This document shows, in pieces, positions 5,965-7,243 of a stretch of 7,243 bases of DNA. Where the stretch lies: positions 1-7,243 of the forward strand of contig JAFYLV010000146.1 in assembly GCA_017556885.1 (NCBI GenBank), written 5' to 3'. Position 1 is the first letter of the stretch, and the number at the start of each line of letters is the position of its first letter. Both the position numbers and the translations under genes were made by a program. The notes under the pieces were generated by a model, which worked only from the letters and a program-made list of their open reading frames with translations, was not told where the DNA came from and searched no databases. The stretch comes from Clostridia bacterium (GTDB taxonomy: Bacteria; Bacillota; Clostridia; Oscillospirales; QAMX01).

Positions 5965-6144
5965 TTATTCTGTTTTTTCGCCACAGCCGCTGCAACAGCC
6001 GCAGTTATGACTGCAGGAGCCGCTGTCCGGGCAGCCGATGCATTTCTTACCGCTCTTTTTTGCCTTATAGATATAGAGGGCAGCAAGGGCTATGATCACG
6101 GCAACAACGGCGATTATGACGATATTTTCAAGGGCTACCAGCAT
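5965..6144 (-). CDS. FeoB-associated Cys-rich membrane protein
   Basis: A 59-residue minus-strand gene. Residues 1-7 are MLVALEN. A single hydrophobic membrane segment follows (about 8-27, rich in I, V, A and L), then a basic stretch YKAKKSGKK, then a short tail with seven cysteines at 35, 38, 44, 48, 50, 51 and 54 (pattern C-x2-C-x5-C-x3-C-x-C-C-x2-C). This is the layout of the FeoB-associated Cys-rich membrane protein family (Pfam FeoB_associated), which lies next to feoB in many Firmicutes and Bacteroidetes and may bind iron or assist the transporter. The gene starts 12 bp after the feoB stop. Its ribosome binding site AAAGGA overlaps the feoB stop codon (TAAAGGA), so it is surely in the same operon and possibly translationally coupled. 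It ends 7 bp before the bidirectional terminator. The biochemical role of the family is not firmly established. Confidence 0.92.
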   Translation of the reverse strand: MLVALENIVIIAVVAVIIALAALYIYKAKKSGKKCIGCPDSGSCSHNCGCCSGCGEKTE

Positions 6145-6156
6145 TCGTTTGTTCCT

Positions 6157-7243
6157 TTACTTCGTACGGACGGGGCGAAGACACAGCCACGCTGCGATGG
6201 CGGCAAAGCACAACACCGCAATGAGACCGGGCAGGAAACCGGCACCGACCGTTCCGAGCGCAATGAGCGTACCGACCTGATAGACGAGATAGCCCACAGT
6301 AAATCCGACCGCAAGCTGCAGGGCAATGCCAGACCAGAGCCACTTTGCGCTCTTCATTTCAGAGCTCATGGCAGCAATAGCAGCAAAGCAGGGGGGCGAA
6401 TAGAGATTGAACATCAGATAGGCCAGCGCCGCCGCTTTGGTGATAGCCATCACGCCCGCGACCTCCGCACCGGCACCCTCCATCAGGGTAAGCTGCTCGG
6501 CATCCACGAGGTTTTCAAGACCGACAAAGCACACCGCAAGGGTTCCGACAACATTTTCTTTTGCAATAAAGCCGGTGATCGCAGCAGCGGCAAGTTCCCA
6601 GGAAAGCACACCGACCAGAGGAACCAAAAGATAGGCAAAGGGACCGGCGACGGAGGCAAGGATCGACGTGTCCGCACTTTCCGCAGGCTGGAACTGCCAG
6701 TTGAAGGTCTGCATGATCTGCACGGCGGTATTGCATAACAGAATGACCGTGGCCGCCTTGACGATATACGCCCAGCCGCGGCTGCACATATCCTTACATG
6801 CCCGCCAGAGAGAGGGAAGCTTATATTCCGGCAGTTCAATGATAAAATAGGACTTGCGGGCGCGTCTGCCGGTGATGCGGTTGACCAGCAGCGCCGCAAA
6901 GAAAATGATAACGATACCGACAAAATACATCAGCGGGCCGACCCAGGTTGCATCGGCAAAGAAAGACCCGGCAAAAAGAGTGATGACCGGAAGCTTTGCG
7001 CCGCAGGGCATGAACGGTGCCAGCATAGCCGTCGCCCTGCGCTCGCGCTCGCCACGAATGGTGCGGCAGGCCATGACACCGGGAACGGCGCAGCCGGTAC
7101 CCACCACGAAGGGGATGACGGATTTTCCGGAAAGGCCGACTTTTTTGAAAATCGGATCCAGCACCACGGATACGCGGGCCATATAGCCGCAGTCCTCCAA
7201 CAGCGCAATAAGGAAATACAGCACCATGACCAGCGGCAGGAAG
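6157..7243 (-). CDS. feoB: Ferrous iron transport protein B, C-terminal membrane part (5' end outside window)
   Basis: The minus-strand frame enters from the right edge (reading FLPLVMVLYF...) and ends with a TAA at 6157-6159; about 361 residues are visible. It matches the membrane part of FeoB, the Fe(II) transporter of the cytoplasmic membrane. ALLEDCGYMAR opens the first gate domain, followed by GLSGKSVIPF and GTGCAVPGVMACRTI, which contains the conserved GC-x-VP signature. MPCGAKLPV follows, and then the second gate domain with ITGFIAKENVVGTL and NLYSPPCFAAIAAM. Several long hydrophobic segments are evident, including a final one near the C-terminus. The N-terminal G-protein domain (GTP-binding motifs) and the GDI domain lie outside the window, so their integrity cannot be judged. 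The gene heads an operon with the Cys-rich small protein downstream. Iron-dependent control is usual for this family, but the promoter is not in view. Confidence 0.96.
   Translation of the reverse strand, partial: FLPLVMVLYFLIALLEDCGYMARVSVVLDPIFKKVGLSGKSVIPFVVGTGCAVPGVMACRTIRGERERRATAMLAPFMPCGAKLPVITLFAGSFFADATWVGPLMYFVGIVIIFFAALLVNRITGRRARKSYFIIELPEYKLPSLWRACKDMCSRGWAYIVKAATVILLCNTAVQIMQTFNWQFQPAESADTSILASVAGPFAYLLVPLVGVLSWELAAAAITGFIAKENVVGTLAVCFVGLENLVDAEQLTLMEGAGAEVAGVMAITKAAALAYLMFNLYSPPCFAAIAAMSSEMKSAKWLWSGIALQLAVGFTVGYLVYQVGTLIALGTVGAGFLPGLIAVLCFAAIAAWLCLRPVRTK

Noticed and set aside
5944..6738. 264-codon plus-strand open frame over the feoB region
   Set aside because: It is antisense to feoB and to the Cys-rich gene, both of which have unmistakable conserved motifs. 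Its low-complexity composition fits a mirror frame.
1..7243. CRISPR array, tRNA or rRNA genes, insertion sequence with terminal inverted repeats
   Set aside because: I found no regularly spaced short repeats, no tRNA-like cloverleaf segments in the gaps, and no transposase or integrase motif. The only substantial repeat is the 152-bp HAD pair.

Overview
The window looks like a chromosomal segment of a Gram-positive anaerobe of the class Clostridia, probably a gut-type Oscillospiraceae/Ruminococcaceae lineage. This rests on GC-rich third positions, AAGGA-type ribosome binding sites, tightly packed co-directional genes, a Firmicutes-style FeoB followed by a FeoB-associated Cys-rich protein, and MutS-like ATPases of a kind I associate with clostridial genomes. 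The assignment is inference; there is no taxonomic marker here.

Layout. Positions 1-125 hold the last 40 codons of an unidentified plus-strand gene, closed by a rho-independent terminator (134-172). A plus-strand run follows: a TrmH/SpoU-family RNA methyltransferase (191-1012), a HAD-family phosphatase starting 2 bp later (1015-1662), two overlapping MutS-like ATPase genes (1708-3156 and 3146-4582), a 152-bp remnant of a second HAD gene (4584-4735), and a cytoplasmic-looking beta-lactamase-fold serine hydrolase (4769-5908). A 12-bp-stem hairpin with U-tracts on both sides (5929-5957) ends this run and also ends a convergent minus-strand iron-uptake operon: feoB (partial, entering from the right edge) and, 12 bp after its stop, a 59-residue Cys-rich membrane protein (5965-6144). 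No stretch longer than 300 bases lacks a gene.

The most informative structure is the flanking of the MutS-like pair by two copies of the 3' end of a HAD gene. The last 152 bp of the intact HAD gene (1511-1662) recur without gaps at 4584-4735, offset 3073 bp, at about 86% identity with mostly synonymous differences. The second copy has lost its first ~166 codons and abuts the stop codon of the second MutS-like gene, whose protein is itself about 35 residues shorter than its partner after the last ATPase motif. The simplest reading is that the MutS-like pair sits on a segment inserted beside, or recombined into, an ancestral HAD-serine hydrolase locus, with an illegitimate right-hand junction near 4575-4584 that cut both genes.

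Functionally, the plus-strand genes do not form an obvious pathway: an RNA-modifying enzyme, a small-molecule phosphatase, a predicted paired ATPase acting on an unknown (probably nucleic-acid) substrate, and a serine hydrolase. The two MutS-like genes are the best candidates for a poorly described system. They overlap, are similar in size, share an N-terminal and an ATPase module, and could form a heterodimer. The minus-strand genes form an ordinary ferrous-iron uptake module.
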